A stretch of DNA of 64,000 nucleotides from Lentimicrobium sp. L6 (GCF_013166655.1 NZ_JABKCA010000001.1:98822-162821), one strand, 5' to 3'; shown: positions 9,997 through 20,184, counted from the first letter of the stretch. Translations and numbers: made by a program. Notes: generated from the sequence alone by a model not told the origin.

Positions 9997-11547
9997 CTAT
10001 AATTTTTGTGCTATTTTCTCGGCAGCATTTTCGCCATCCATAGCGCTACTCACTATTCCCCCAGCATAACCTGCACCTTCTCCACAGGGGTAAAGGTTAG
10101 AGATTTGAACATGCTCCATGCTCTCCTTGTCTCGTGGAATTCGAATAGGAGAGGAGGTTCTTGATTCCACGCCTAAAATAATAGCCTCTTCAGTATAATA
10201 TCCTTTCATCTTTTTACCAAAATCACCAAATGCTTTTCTTAGTGGTTCGTTAATTTCTGAAGGTAGTAATTCGTGCATGGGTGCATTGGATATTCCGGGA
10301 ATATAACTCGTTGAGGGTAAATCAGAACTCATTTTTTTAGCCACATAATCTACCATTCTTTGTGCAGGTGCTTTTTGGCTTCTTCCACCAGCCACATGTG
10401 CCATTCTTTCTAAATCTCTTTGGAATTCCAATCCAGCAAACACTCCATGTTTATGGTATTTTGTTAATTCATCTTGATTGATGGTCACCACAATTCCAGA
10501 GTTAGCATAAGGTGAGTTTCTCATGGCATTACTCATTCCATTTACAACTACCTCATCGCTAGCAGTAGCAGAAGGTACAATAATTCCTCCAGGGCACATA
10601 CAGAAGCTAAAAATACCTTTTTTTTCTACTTGGGTAACTAAGCTATATGATGCAGTGGGTAATAGAGGATCTATTTCTGAAGTATGATACTGAATACTAT
10701 TGATAATCTTTTGAGGATGTTCAATTCTAACACCTGCAGCAAAATCTTTGCGTTCAATTAAAATTCCTTTATCGTTTAGTAAATAATAGATATCTCTAGC
10801 GCTATGCCCACTAGCGAGAATAGTGGCTATACCTCTGTATTCTTTTCCATTAGCATCCACCACGCCAATGATTTTCTGATCATGAAGCATGAAATCATTA
10901 ACTTTTGTTTCGAAGTGGACTTCTCCACCAGCTTCAAGAATAGTATTTCTTAGACTAGTGACTAGGCCTAATAGTTTATTGGTTCCTAAATGGGGGTGAG
11001 CATCCACTAGAATATCAGGATCAGCTCCGTGGTCAACAAAAATCTCTAATATTTTTTTAACATTTCCCCTCTTTGAACTTCTTGTATATAATTTACCATC
11101 AGAATAAGTTCCAGCTCCACCTTCTCCAAAACAATAATTTGATTCTGTATTGACCTGATGTGTTTTATAGAGTTGAGCAATGTCTTTTTTTCGATCTCCA
11201 ATTTTCTTTCCGCGCTCCAGAATGATGGGTTTTAATCCTCGTTCAATTAAACCCAATGCCGCAAATAATCCTGCAGGACCAGCTCCTACAACTATTACTT
11301 CTTTACTAGAACTCACATCTTTCCATAGGTATTTCTTCTGGGTTTCTGCAGGTTTCTCATTCACAAAAACTTCCACCTTAAGTCTTACTTTAACTATTCT
11401 GGATCGTGCATCAATAGATCGTCTTAAATGATTGATATATTGAATGCTAGAGGGTTTTAAGTGAAGCTTTTTAGCAACCACTAGTTTGATTTCTTCGTTG
11501 TTTGCTGCCTGTTGGGGCAGTAAAACAAGTTCTAATTCTTTTCGCAT
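9997..11547 (-). CDS. FAD-dependent dehydrogenase (COG2509 family)
   Basis: 516 residues, normal for this uncharacterised flavoprotein family. An N-terminal ~90-residue alpha/beta domain (KKLHLKPSSIQYINHLRRSI) is followed by a dinucleotide-binding motif EVIVVGAGPAGLFAALGLIE (about residues 83-102), the NYCFGEGGAGTYSDGKLYTR segment and the C-terminal GEGAGYAGGIVSSAMDG FAD motif. The reaction is unknown; family members are often called geranylgeranyl-reductase-like. It starts six bases after the porT stop codon and is clearly the last gene of the porT operon. Confidence 0.9.
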   Translation of the reverse strand: MRKELELVLLPQQAANNEEIKLVVAKKLHLKPSSIQYINHLRRSIDARSRIVKVRLKVEVFVNEKPAETQKKYLWKDVSSSKEVIVVGAGPAGLFAALGLIERGLKPIILERGKKIGDRKKDIAQLYKTHQVNTESNYCFGEGGAGTYSDGKLYTRSSKRGNVKKILEIFVDHGADPDILVDAHPHLGTNKLLGLVTSLRNTILEAGGEVHFETKVNDFMLHDQKIIGVVDANGKEYRGIATILASGHSARDIYYLLNDKGILIERKDFAAGVRIEHPQKIINSIQYHTSEIDPLLPTASYSLVTQVEKKGIFSFCMCPGGIIVPSATASDEVVVNGMSNAMRNSPYANSGIVVTINQDELTKYHKHGVFAGLEFQRDLERMAHVAGGRSQKAPAQRMVDYVAKKMSSDLPSTSYIPGISNAPMHELLPSEINEPLRKAFGDFGKKMKGYYTEEAIILGVESRTSSPIRIPRDKESMEHVQISNLYPCGEGAGYAGGIVSSAMDGENAAEKIAQKL

Positions 11548-11553
11548 AGGAGA

Positions 11554-12330
11554 TTATTCAAAGGTGAAAATCAATTGGAATATCTTGGAGTGAATAGATT
11601 CTATGGGGTCTGTATAGATATTATCTTCATTCTTAAGAATGTTATTCATTCCATAACTCATTCTAAGTTCAGTTCCCATTTTAAACCAGTTAAAGTAGAA
11701 ATCAAAACCGACACCAGCCTCAAAAGCTATATCTGATCTGTATAGCTTTACAACTACTTCTTGCTCAGTAACATCTTCTTCTTTTCCTGCTTGAGCTGCT
11801 AAATCCATTACAAATTTAACTCCAATAAAAACATAAGGGCGAGCATTGTGTAGCCGCACTCCTTTGTATTTTAAATAGAATGGAAAGTTTAAATGAGTAG
11901 AAGGAACTTTCTTTTCAATTTCGACTAATTGAGGAACGCTTCTGTAATATTTGAGCATGGTATAGCTCAAGTTACGTTCACTAAAAAGTAATTCAGGAGT
12001 GAAACGAAGGTTAAAATATTTTCCTAAACGTAAATCTGAAACAATTCCAATAGTAAAACCTAATTGAGTACTTGGTTCCACATTTCTCATATATGCCGAA
12101 TCGGCATTTATTTCAGGAACTTGTTCTTGGTAATAGGTGAAATTAGTAAATCCAGGTTTCATTTTTATATTATACAACATTTGATTGGCACCTAGATAAA
12201 ACCCAAAATGATATTTCTTTTTATCAAAACGAGGTTGATTGGGAATTGTTCTAGATTGTGACCAAACACTAGATGATAGTATGATAAAGCCTAGGACTAA
12301 TATAAGTGATATGTGTAGTTTGTTTTTCAA
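11554..12330 (-). CDS. porT: PorT-family type IX secretion outer-membrane protein
   Basis: 258 residues with a signal peptide (residues 1-24, ending VWSQS) and a barrel that opens with FDKKKYHFGFYLGANQ, the usual start of mature PorT proteins. PorT is needed for T9SS function in Porphyromonas and Flavobacterium (SprT). The gene order ubiE-porT is conserved in many Bacteroidota, which supports orthology over a generic PorT-like barrel. The only usable start in frame is TTG at 12330-12328: an in-frame TAA lies four codons upstream and there is no nearby Met. Three proteins in this window carry T9SS sorting domains and would need this machinery. Confidence 0.82.
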   Translation of the reverse strand: MKNKLHISLILVLGFIILSSSVWSQSRTIPNQPRFDKKKYHFGFYLGANQMLYNIKMKPGFTNFTYYQEQVPEINADSAYMRNVEPSTQLGFTIGIVSDLRLGKYFNLRFTPELLFSERNLSYTMLKYYRSVPQLVEIEKKVPSTHLNFPFYLKYKGVRLHNARPYVFIGVKFVMDLAAQAGKEEDVTEQEVVVKLYRSDIAFEAGVGFDFYFNWFKMGTELRMSYGMNNILKNEDNIYTDPIESIHSKIFQLIFTFE

Positions 12331-12469
12331 TTTTATTTAAACGCTTATAGAGATGTATTATTGTAAGAAATTCGAGATTTTATAACTGAATTTTCGCCAA
12401 AAGTCTGCATTTTATTTGAGTATTATACGTGCCAGTAAATATTTTTTTCGATAAATTTGAATCCCTTCT

Positions 12470-13180
12470 TTAGTCGTTTTTTTTTCCCATGTACAAACTG
12501 CAAATTCCAAAGGTGAGTTTTACTTGCTTAACATCTTGATATCCCGCATTTGATAAATGTTTTAGGAAATGAGTACCGTCAGGAAATTTCTGCACTGATT
12601 CGGGTAAATAAGAATAAGCAGCATCGTCTTTGGATACGCTTTTTCCCAAAAGAGGAAGGATGGAAGAAAAGTAAAAATTATAAATTTGTTTTATTGGAAA
12701 AGCAGTTGGTTTGCTAAATTCAAGAATATAAACGCTACCATTAGTTTTGGTAACTCTGTTCATCTCTTTTAATCCCTTGTTTAAGTCTTCATAGTTTCTT
12801 ACACCAAAAGCCACGGTTACAGCATCGAAAAAACCATCATTATACTTGAGCTTTTCCGAATCTCCTAATTCCATTTTTATTCTATCGCTTAGCTTTTTCT
12901 TTAAAACCTTTTGTTTTCCAACTTCCAGCATGTTTTCGGAAATGTCAGCACCAATAATGGAAGCTTGAGGAAGTGCTTTTGATATAGTTATGGCTAAGTC
13001 ACCAGTACCTGTGGCAATATCTAATACTTGGCTAGGATGATTTTTTTTTAATTTTTTCACCAATTGATTTCTCCAGTAAATGTCTATCCCCATAGATAAA
13101 AAATGATTCAAGAAATCATACTTTCCTGCTATGCTATTGAACATATTTCTAACTTGCTCTTTCTTTCCTTCTTGTTTCAT
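12470..13180 (-). CDS. ubiE: Demethylmenaquinone / benzoquinol C-methyltransferase
   Basis: 236 residues. SAM-dependent methyltransferase of the UbiE/MenG family, which methylates demethylmenaquinone to menaquinone, the main quinone of Bacteroidota. Motifs: VRNMFNSIAGKYDFLNHFLS near the N-terminus, SAM motif I VLDIATGTGDLA at about residue 53, VTVAFGVRNYEDLNKGL, and the family signature YSYLPESVQKFPDGTHFLK near the C-terminus. The ATG overlaps the rfaE1 stop by one base (TAATG), so the two are translationally coupled. A 139-bp gap separates it from porT. Confidence 0.96.
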   Translation of the reverse strand: MKQEGKKEQVRNMFNSIAGKYDFLNHFLSMGIDIYWRNQLVKKLKKNHPSQVLDIATGTGDLAITISKALPQASIIGADISENMLEVGKQKVLKKKLSDRIKMELGDSEKLKYNDGFFDAVTVAFGVRNYEDLNKGLKEMNRVTKTNGSVYILEFSKPTAFPIKQIYNFYFSSILPLLGKSVSKDDAAYSYLPESVQKFPDGTHFLKHLSNAGYQDVKQVKLTFGICSLYMGKKND

Positions 13181-14184
13181 TATTTTAAGCTGTTCTTGAG
13201 TTCTTTATATAGTTTTTCCTTGTTTATTGGCACCACTCCAACTTGTTCGCAAACCAAACCACCAGCCAGGTTTGATATGGCTGCAATGTCCTCTGCCTTT
13301 AGGTTTTGTGCCAAACACAAAGCGGTTAAGCTTATCACTGTATCTCCAGCTCCTGATACATCAGAGATGTTTCTAATATGGGCAGGAATACTATGGTGAA
13401 TATAGTTGCCATTATCTTCTTTTTTCGAAATCATGACTCCATATTCCGAAAGTGTGGTGAAGAAATAATCGCAATTTAACTCTTCTTGCATTTTTTCTAC
13501 AGCGTTTTTTAATTTATCAGATTCATGCGCTTCGAAAGATTCATTAATGCCTTCTCTTAATTCTTTCAAATTAGGCTTAAATAAACTTGTGTTTTTGAAA
13601 TGGTGGAAATTTCTTTTCTTGGGATCTACCACTGTTGGTATGTCTTCAGCAAGGACTAAGACTTGTTCAATGAGTTCTTTACAGATGACACCTTTGTCAT
13701 AATCTTGGAAGATGATGACATCGATTTTATGGTTTTTAAGAATGGCTTCTATTCTTTTCAGAATATCGGATAATTCTTGCTGAGACACTTCTTCGTCTGT
13801 TTCCTCGTCAACTCTAAGCATCTGAGTTGAGTTTCCAATCACACGAAATTTAGTCGTAGTGATACGAGAAGAACTTTTTATAATACCCTCCTCCGATAAT
13901 TCTCTTTTTTTAAGTAATTGAAGAAAGGTTTCTGCTTTTGGATCCTGCCCAATAACCGAACATAAAATAGGCTCTGCCCCAACGGCTTTTATATTGAGTG
14001 CCACATTAGCTGCGCCACCTAATCTATCTAGTCTTTTTTTAACTGCAACTACTGGTACTGGTGCTTCAGGTGAGATTCTATCCACACTACCAAAAATGTA
14101 ACTGTCAATCATTACATCGCCTATTATCAGTACTTTTTGTTTCTTGAAATTATCAAAAATTTCTTGAATATTTTTATCTGTCAT
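13180..14184 (-). CDS. rfaE1: D-glycero-beta-D-manno-heptose-7-phosphate kinase
   Basis: A PfkB-family kinase of about 334 residues that phosphorylates heptose-7-phosphate at C1 for LPS core heptose. Signatures: LIIGDVMIDSYIFGSVDRIS at the start, the GGAANVALNIKAVG substrate loop, and the C-terminal VSGAGDTVISLTAL motif with the catalytic Asp. It lacks the fused adenylyltransferase half of E. coli HldE, so that activity must be encoded elsewhere. A longer TTG start at 14205 is possible on paper, but that TTG is part of a TACTTTTG promoter box, so the ATG at 14184 is preferred. Confidence 0.92.
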   Translation of the reverse strand: MTDKNIQEIFDNFKKQKVLIIGDVMIDSYIFGSVDRISPEAPVPVVAVKKRLDRLGGAANVALNIKAVGAEPILCSVIGQDPKAETFLQLLKKRELSEEGIIKSSSRITTTKFRVIGNSTQMLRVDEETDEEVSQQELSDILKRIEAILKNHKIDVIIFQDYDKGVICKELIEQVLVLAEDIPTVVDPKKRNFHHFKNTSLFKPNLKELREGINESFEAHESDKLKNAVEKMQEELNCDYFFTTLSEYGVMISKKEDNGNYIHHSIPAHIRNISDVSGAGDTVISLTALCLAQNLKAEDIAAISNLAGGLVCEQVGVVPINKEKLYKELKNSLK

Positions 14185-14202
14185 TTCTCTAAATAATAAG
14201 TG

Positions 14203-14210
14203 CAAAAGTA
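14203..14210 (-). promoter_or_regulatory. -7 box of the rfaE1-ubiE-porT unit
   Basis: TACTTTTG on the minus strand fits TAnnTTTG and ends 18 bases before the ATG at 14184. It rules out the upstream TTG as a translation start. Confidence 0.6.
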
Positions 14211-14304
14211 GTAATTATTTAGCAGTGAATCTTATTATTTTAGGGGTTAGAACATGTAATCCATTAATTGAATTATTTCCAGGTGTCGATCATTAAAATT
14301 TTAT

Positions 14305-16190
14305 CTAACTTATGAGTACAAAACTAAAAATTGTACCAGTTTCATCACTTTGAATATCAAACTCAGCATCGTGAATTTCTAAATAAGTTTTTACATAATA
14401 TAAGCCTAATCCAATGTTTTGATCTATATGTTTTTGAGCAAGACCAAAGGGTTGTAAAACCAAACTTAATTTTTCTTTTGGAATAATATCTCCAATATTT
14501 TTAATGCAGAATGAAGCAAAGCCATTTTCGTTTTTCTTGAGTTTGATTTTTACTTCACTGTTAAATTTAGAATGATCAATGGCATTCTCTATGAGCTCTT
14601 CTATCATACCGGTGAAGTATTCTGGAATTCCAAAGTGAATAATACCTTCTTCCATTGAAGACATAACATTAATTCCTTTTAAAGAGATATCTTGCTCTTT
14701 TGCATCGAGGATGCTGTTAATGGTTTTTGCTACATTGATGTTTGATTTATCTAATGTATTGTATTTTGTTTGAAGTTGAGTGATGTCGAGGGCTTTTCTC
14801 GAGAACTCATCTAGTCGGTTAACGGATTGTTTCAAAAGACTTCCAAATTCCATGATTTCAGGGTCATCAATACTATCGTTTATGATATCGGTGAAACCAA
14901 TAATTCCATTTAATGGGGTTCTTATCTCGTGGCTTATCAATAATAAGAACTTCGTTTTTGCATCGTCTAAGACTTTTAATTCTTCATTGGCTAAAATTAG
15001 ATCTTCCTCTCTTTGTTTGAGTTTTGAACTCATTTTGTTAAAACTATTAGCTAAAAGACCCAATTCACTTTTAGTTTTTATCCGAAAATTAGAATTATAT
15101 TTCCCTTCGGCTATTAGATGGCTAGCCAAGCTGAGTTCTTCAATTGGCTTGGTGATACTTCTTGCGATGAAATATATCAATATCATAATAACAATTGAAG
15201 CTATAATTAATATGAAAATGGTTTTCCACATCTTTTCAAATATGGATTCTTTAATAAAGCTATATGGAATTACAGCAATGGCATGCCAATTTGTAGAAGA
15301 TATTGGAGTATAGAAGGCAAATCGTTCTTCACCCAAGGTTTGGGAATAAAACTTCTGTTTGCCAATTTTTCCTGAAATGGCATCAATGATAATCTTTCTT
15401 TCATTGATTTCTTTTTCAGGAATATACGATTTAAATTCTTTGAGTACATTCCTTCCTATTAAAATTGAATTATCTGCATAAACTAAGGTGCTATCATTTG
15501 AAAATAAATAAATATCTGTTGGAATGTTTTCTTCAAAATGTTCCTCATTTAAAAGGAGGATATTTTTTAATAAGTCAATAGAAACATCAACAGTTATAAT
15601 TCCTTGAAATATTCCATTCTTAAAAAAAGGTTGGTAATAGGTAACCATATCTGTTTGTCCAGCATCATGATCAAAGTAGGGGCTTGTCCATCCGCTGTGG
15701 TGTTCGGAGGATGGTTTTTTCCACCATTCAATATCACTATTTCTATAGTCAAAATATCCAATATCTTCTTCTGATTCAAATGCTATTTGTTTGATTTTAC
15801 TACCTCCTTTGAAGGAGTAATAAAAGCCTAATTCGTTGTTGGTGAAGGTGTTGGGGGGGCTAATGCTATGGCGGATCCATATATTAATTTATCGGAATTG
15901 GTAATTTCATAGGTAATATCTAAGAAATTCTCAATTGATATTTTGCCTGTTTCTATTTGTTTGGCTACTAATTTTGTTTTGCTGGCCAACTCACTCAGCT
16001 TGTTTGTGATATAGTCAGCATACTTCAGATTAATTTCGTGTAATTGATTGATGTATTTTTCTTTTGTAAGTTCTTCTGTGTTATTGTATAGAAGGTAGAA
16101 CATGAGGCTAAAAATGATAAACACAGGTAGGAATATACTTACTCCAACTCGGAATAGAATAGAGTTTTTAAATTTGATTTTGTAAGGCAT
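14305..16190 (-). pseudogene. dCache-HAMP sensor histidine kinase, interrupted by a frameshift at a G7 tract
   Basis: Two frames together encode one membrane histidine kinase. The N-terminal part (16190 to about 15853) has a membrane helix (RVGVSIFLPVFIIFSLMFYL) and the start of a dCache sensor up to LIYGSAIALAPP. The rest (to 14305) continues in another frame: NTFTNNELGFYYSFKGG, the dCache remainder (VTYYQPFFKNGIFQGIITVD), a second membrane helix, HAMP, HisKA with LISHEIRTPLNGIIGF, and HATPase with ELIENAIDHS and GLGLYYVKTYLE. The switch falls at seven consecutive G on the plus strand (15853-15859); one more base would restore a normal protein of about 628 residues. This could be a real inactivating mutation, slippage-based on/off switching, ribosomal frameshifting or a sequencing error. 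Confidence 0.88.
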
Positions 16191-16240
16191 GATGCGGATT
16201 TTGGTTTACAGCTCACAAGTTACAAATATTTTTGAATGTA

Positions 16241-16280
16241 AAAAAAGCACAATTCTTAATTTATAGAATTGTGCTTTTTT
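16241..16280 (-). terminator. Intrinsic terminator of grpE-dnaJ
   Basis: A 16-bp perfect inverted repeat (AAAAAAGCACAATTCT / AGAATTGTGCTTTTTT) with an 8-nt loop lies 21 bp after the dnaJ stop and gives a T-run on the minus strand. Its A-tract also gives T on the other strand, so it may act in both directions. Confidence 0.85.
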
Positions 16281-16301
16281 TTATGAGATTCGTAAAGTTG
16301 A

Positions 16302-17453
16302 TTATCTAAAATAATCTCTCATTCTATTAAAGAATCCCTTTTCTTTATTGTCAGGATTTGGGATGAAATTTTTGCTTTGGTTCAATTTATGAAGCTCTGC
16401 TCTTTCAACTTCGAGTAGTTCTTTTGGAACCCAAACATTTATAGTTACCAATAAATCACCTTTGCCATAACTATTTACATCTGGTAAGCCTTTTCCTTTA
16501 AGTCTTAAAACTTTTCCAGGTTGAGTTCCTGGCGCGATCTTTACTCTCGCTTTGCCTTCTAAAGTTGGGATTTCTATGGAAGTTCCTAAAGCAGCATCAG
16601 GAAAGCTGATAAAATGATCGTGTAAAAGATTCATCCCGTCTCTTTCCAAGTCTTCATGACCAATTTCTTCGATAAGAATAATTAAGTCACCAGGAACGCC
16701 ACCACGTGCTGCTGCATTTCCTTTACCTGACATACTTAACTGCATTCCATCAGAAACACCTGCCGGAATATTTAAGGTGATTACTTCTTCGCCTTTTATA
16801 ATTCCATTGCCATGACAAGTTTTGCACTTGTGAGTGATAATTTCTCCCTCGCCACCACATTGTGGGCAAGTTGTTGCTGTTTGCATTTGTCCAAGGAAAG
16901 AGTTCACTACTTTGGTGACTTGTCCTGTTCCATGGCAAGTATTACAAGTGGAGCGGCCATTTCCTTCGGCCCCACTGCCATGACAAGTGTCACAAGAAAT
17001 ATACTTATTAACTCGTACTTTCTTTTCTGCACCTTTTAAAATCTCCTCTAAGGTTAGTTTTACCTTAATTCTAAGGTTGGAACCTCTATTGACTCTTCTG
17101 CGTCCTCCTCCAGAGCCACCAAAGCCACCGAAGCCACCAAAACCGCCACCGCCAAAGATATCGCCAAAATGAGAGAAGATGTCATCCATACTCATTCCTC
17201 CACCACCGAAACCTCCTCCAGCTGCACCACCCACGCCAGCATGACCATATTGGTCGTATCTAGCTTTTTTATCGCCATTGCTTAAAACATCATAAGCCTC
17301 TGCTGCTTCCTTAAACTGTTCTTCAGCTTTTGGATTATCAGGATTTTTGTCTGGATGGTATTTAATAGCAACCTTTCTGTAGGCTTTTTTAATTTCAGTC
17401 TCAGAGGCGTTTTTATCTACACCCAGTACTTCGTAATAATCTCTTTTACTCAT
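16302..17453 (-). CDS. dnaJ: Molecular chaperone DnaJ
   Basis: 383 residues, a complete type I DnaJ that stimulates DnaK ATPase and delivers unfolded clients. The J domain (1-70) has the HPD motif in [14 protein letters not shown] Gly/Phe-rich linker (75-120) is followed by four zinc-binding repeats ([32 protein letters not shown], about residues 153-218) and the C-terminal substrate-binding domains. It lies 22 bp downstream of grpE on the same strand and ends in a strong terminator. dnaK is not in the window. Confidence 0.98.
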   Translation of the reverse strand: MSKRDYYEVLGVDKNASETEIKKAYRKVAIKYHPDKNPDNPKAEEQFKEAAEAYDVLSNGDKKARYDQYGHAGVGGAAGGGFGGGGMSMDDIFSHFGDIFGGGGFGGFGGFGGSGGGRRRVNRGSNLRIKVKLTLEEILKGAEKKVRVNKYISCDTCHGSGAEGNGRSTCNTCHGTGQVTKVVNSFLGQMQTATTCPQCGGEGEIITHKCKTCHGNGIIKGEEVITLNIPAGVSDGMQLSMSGKGNAAARGGVPGDLIILIEEIGHEDLERDGMNLLHDHFISFPDAALGTSIEIPTLEGKARVKIAPGTQPGKVLRLKGKGLPDVNSYGKGDLLVTINVWVPKELLEVERAELHKLNQSKNFIPNPDNKEKGFFNRMRDYFR

Positions 17454-17475
17454 ATTGATGACCCTTTTATTGGAA

Positions 17476-18075
17476 TTATTTTCCTACAACTACTTTTGCG
17501 TATCTAATTACTTTATCATTTAATGTGTATCCTTTTTCAACTACATCCACAACTTTGGATTTTAATTCCTCAGTAGGGGCTGGTATTTCAGTTATGGCTT
17601 CATGAAAATCAGTATCAAACTCTTTTTCTTTTGAATCCATGCATTGTAAACCTCTTTTTTCTAATGTTTTATAAAGCTTGTTGTAGACTAGCTCAACACC
17701 CGATTTAATAGCTTCTGCATCAGATGATTCTGCCATAGATTGTTGGGCTCTTTCAAAATCATCAAGAACTGGAATTAAGTCTAATATCAAATCAGCATTT
17801 GCAGTTTTAAAAAGTTCGATTCTCTCCTTGGTCGTTCTTTTTCTGAAATTATCGAACTCGGAAAATAGACGAAGATGTTTATCTTTTAATTCTGCAATTT
17901 GTGCTTCAAGATTTTTAATTTCCTCTTCACAAGATACTGGTTCTTCAGTATTTTGATCAACTGATTCTTCAGTGGATTCAGTATTTGTATCTTCTATTTT
18001 TTGCTCGTTTAAGTCTTCGCTTTTCACTTGCTTTTCTTTACTTTCTTGTTTTTTGGTATTTCTTTTATTTGCCAT
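17476..18075 (-). CDS. grpE: Nucleotide exchange factor GrpE
   Basis: About 199 residues from the ATG at 18075 (MANKRNTKK); an upstream TTG at 18108 is possible but unlikely. The long acidic N-terminus is followed by the GrpE coiled coil ([20 protein letters not shown]) and the C-terminal beta domain ending in [18 protein letters not shown]. It releases ADP from DnaK and forms a heat-shock operon with dnaJ. A 392-bp region separates it from the divergent metallochaperone gene; I see no CIRCE element there. Confidence 0.96.
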   Translation of the reverse strand: MANKRNTKKQESKEKQVKSEDLNEQKIEDTNTESTEESVDQNTEEPVSCEEEIKNLEAQIAELKDKHLRLFSEFDNFRKRTTKERIELFKTANADLILDLIPVLDDFERAQQSMAESSDAEAIKSGVELVYNKLYKTLEKRGLQCMDSKEKEFDTDFHEAITEIPAPTEELKSKVVDVVEKGYTLNDKVIRYAKVVVGK

Positions 18076-18319
18076 AATCGCATTAAAATTGTCAGTATTG
18101 CAGTACAATATCTAATTCTATTAGCTAGGTGTTTAAGCTATTCGAATGTAATTGCCTGGAAACTATACGTTTGTTACAAAATATTTTTCTTGTTCAAAAT
18201 CTGATCATCTATGTCAATATTTGCGCCAAATAATTATTTATGGTCATTTTGTCAGTATTGAATATTTGGTGGTAAGGGTAGTTATGTGTGATTATTTTTC
18301 TTTTGTGTAAATTGGAACT

Positions 18320-18333
18320 TTGATCATATTCAA
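18320..18333. promoter_or_regulatory. FNR/CRP-like box upstream of the cbb3 assembly cluster
   Basis: TTGATCATATTCAA differs in one base from the FNR consensus TTGATnnnnATCAA and lies inside the inverted repeat CTTTGA-N6-TCAAAG (18318-18335). It is in the 392-bp divergent region between grpE and the HMA lipoprotein gene, about 105 bp upstream of that gene's -7 box. Oxygen-responsive control of cbb3 maturation would make sense but is inference. The rest of the region shows no other feature apart from the -7 box at 18439. Confidence 0.35.
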
Positions 18334-18438
18334 AGATATAATTTGGCATAGACCTAAAGAAAAGGAAAAATCCATCAAAAATGTTTGATACTGGCAAGTA
18401 ATTATTGAATATTGCATGAGAAATTTTAAATATTGTTT

Positions 18439-18446
18439 TACATTTG
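18439..18446 (+). promoter_or_regulatory. -7 box of the metallochaperone-ccoG cluster
   Basis: TACATTTG, a perfect TAnnTTTG match, ends 21 bases before the ATG at 18468. Confidence 0.55.
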
Positions 18447-18467
18447 TAGGTCTTAAAATAAACAAAC

Positions 18468-18782
18468 ATGAAAAAAATCCTTCCATTATTATTGTTCTTA
18501 TCTATTTTTACTTTTCTTTCGTGCCATTTTTCAGGGCAAAGTGAAACTAACAAAAAAGAAGTTTTAGGCGATTTAGTAGAAATTAGTATTTCTGTAGATG
18601 GTATGACTTGCAGTGGTTGTGAGAATACAGTTAATACGCAGTTACTAAAGTTTGATGGGGTAGTTGAGTCTACCGCTTCACATATTGAGAAAAATGTAAT
18701 AGTAAAAGTAGACACGTTGCTAACATCTGTGAATGAGATGAAAGCCGAGATTGGAAGAGTTGGATATACAATTATAGAATAA
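18468..18782 (+). CDS. HMA-domain metal-binding lipoprotein
   Basis: 104 residues. A lipoprotein signal (residues 1-20, lipobox FLSC) is followed by a single heavy-metal-associated domain with the metal-binding motif GMTCSGCENTV (two Cys) and the typical end IGRVGYTIIE. It would bind Cu(I) or a similar metal at the periplasmic membrane face. It starts the ccoG-ccoH-safE cluster (13-bp gap to ccoG), which suggests it carries copper for cbb3 oxidase assembly in place of a cytosolic HMA domain on CcoI; that link is inference. Confidence 0.88.
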   Translation: MKKILPLLLFLSIFTFLSCHFSGQSETNKKEVLGDLVEISISVDGMTCSGCENTVNTQLLKFDGVVESTASHIEKNVIVKVDTLLTSVNEMKAEIGRVGYTIIE

Positions 18783-18795
18783 TAAGTTTAGAGTA

Positions 18796-20184
18796 ATGAG
18801 CGAAAAGAATAAGGCAGAAACCAGTTTTAGGGATTCAATATCCACCATCGATAATCAGGGTAAAAGAATTTTTGTTCATCCAAAGAAACCTAAGGGAAGG
18901 TATTTTAATAGAAGGCGTATTGTAGGATGGGCCTTGCTTCTTAATTTATTTTTGGTGCCATTTATTAAGGTGAATGGTCATCCATTATTTCTTTTTGATG
19001 TCATACAGAGAAAGTTTATTCTATTTGGAGTGCATTTTTGGCCACAAGATTCTTACCTTTTTGCAATAGGGATGATTTCTTTATTGGTTGGAATAGTTTT
19101 GTTTACTGCTGTTTATGGTAGATTGTGGTGTGGGTGGACTTGCCCACAAACTGTCTTTATGGAGATTTTATTTAGACCTGTTGAATATTTGATTGATGGG
19201 GATGCTAATGAGCAACGAAAACTTAAAGATGGTCCTTGGAGCTTTGAGAAAGTCTGGAAGAGGATAGTGAAGAATGGAATTTTTGTTTTCTTGTCAATTC
19301 TTATTGCTAATGCTTTATTGTCATGGGTAGTAGGAGTAGACGAGTTATTTAGAATAGCCTCTGAACCCATTTCTGAGCATATTGTTGGTTTTGGGGCAAT
19401 GCTGATATTCTCTGGTGTATTGTTTTTTATTTATAGTTGGTTCAGAGAACAGGTTTGCTCTATATTGTGTCCCTATGGAAGAATACAAGGAGTGCTTTTA
19501 GATGTGAATTCTATCATTGTGAGTTATGACTATAAAAGAGGAGAACCTCGTGGAAATAGAAATGATGAAATTGATAAAGGAGATTGTATAGATTGTGGTC
19601 AATGTGTTCAGGTATGTCCTACGGGAATTGATATTAGAAATGGTTCTCAGTTAGAATGTATCAATTGTACAGCGTGTATCGATGCATGCGATGGTGTTAT
19701 GGATAAAGTGAAAAAACCTCGAGGTTTGATTCGTTTCGCTTCGGAGAAAGAAATTGTGGAAGGAGCTAAATTCAAGGTTACTCCTCGTATGATTGGTTAT
19801 TCTTCTTTATTGGTCGGCTTAATGATATTCTTCTCTGTACTCATATTTGGTAGAGCAGATCTTGAAACTTCAATTTTTAGAACTCCAGGAATGTTATATC
19901 AAGAACAAGAAGGAGGTAGAATTAGTAATCTATATAATTTCAAGATTATTAATAAAACTATTGATACGGTTGCTGTGGAGTTGAAAGTATTGTCTTACGA
20001 TGGAGAAATAAATGTGATTAGAGGGGATGTAAAAATAAAACCATCTAGTATTTATGAGGATATTTTCTTTGTATATATTGATCCGAAAATTTTGCCTGAG
20101 AAGAATAATGATATAGAAATTGGTGTTTTTGTTGAGGGAGAAATGGTAGAGGAGCAAACGATATCTTTTATTGGAGATAAATAG
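18796..20184 (+). CDS. ccoG: Cytochrome c oxidase accessory protein CcoG (FixG/RdxA)
   Basis: 462 residues, normal length. Membrane helices in the N-terminal half surround the WCGWTCPQTVFMEILF and CSILCPYGRIQG cysteine motifs. Two 4Fe-4S ferredoxin-type clusters follow (CIDCGQCVQVCPTG and CINCTACIDACD, about residues 266-300), then another helix and a C-terminal periplasmic Ig-like domain. CcoG reduces copper for delivery to cbb3-type cytochrome oxidase. It is followed 86 bp later by ccoH; ccoNOP and ccoI are not in the window. Confidence 0.95.
   Translation: MSEKNKAETSFRDSISTIDNQGKRIFVHPKKPKGRYFNRRRIVGWALLLNLFLVPFIKVNGHPLFLFDVIQRKFILFGVHFWPQDSYLFAIGMISLLVGIVLFTAVYGRLWCGWTCPQTVFMEILFRPVEYLIDGDANEQRKLKDGPWSFEKVWKRIVKNGIFVFLSILIANALLSWVVGVDELFRIASEPISEHIVGFGAMLIFSGVLFFIYSWFREQVCSILCPYGRIQGVLLDVNSIIVSYDYKRGEPRGNRNDEIDKGDCIDCGQCVQVCPTGIDIRNGSQLECINCTACIDACDGVMDKVKKPRGLIRFASEKEIVEGAKFKVTPRMIGYSSLLVGLMIFFSVLIFGRADLETSIFRTPGMLYQEQEGGRISNLYNFKIINKTIDTVAVELKVLSYDGEINVIRGDVKIKPSSIYEDIFFVYIDPKILPEKNNDIEIGVFVEGEMVEEQTISFIGDK

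Noticed and set aside
14185..14205. TTG start giving a seven-residue longer RfaE1
   Set aside because: The TTG belongs to the TACTTTTG promoter box; transcription would begin downstream of it.
14780..15313. 177-codon plus-strand frame
   Set aside because: It lies entirely antisense within the histidine kinase; low-complexity residues and no motif.
15594..15779. Separate 61-codon gene between the two kinase fragments
   Set aside because: It is in a third frame; the dCache sequence in this stretch is read in the frame of the C-terminal fragment.
18209..18715. 168-codon minus-strand frame across the ccoG upstream region
   Set aside because: It runs antisense through the HMA lipoprotein gene and the promoter region, has no family resemblance, and the plus-strand gene has clear domain support.
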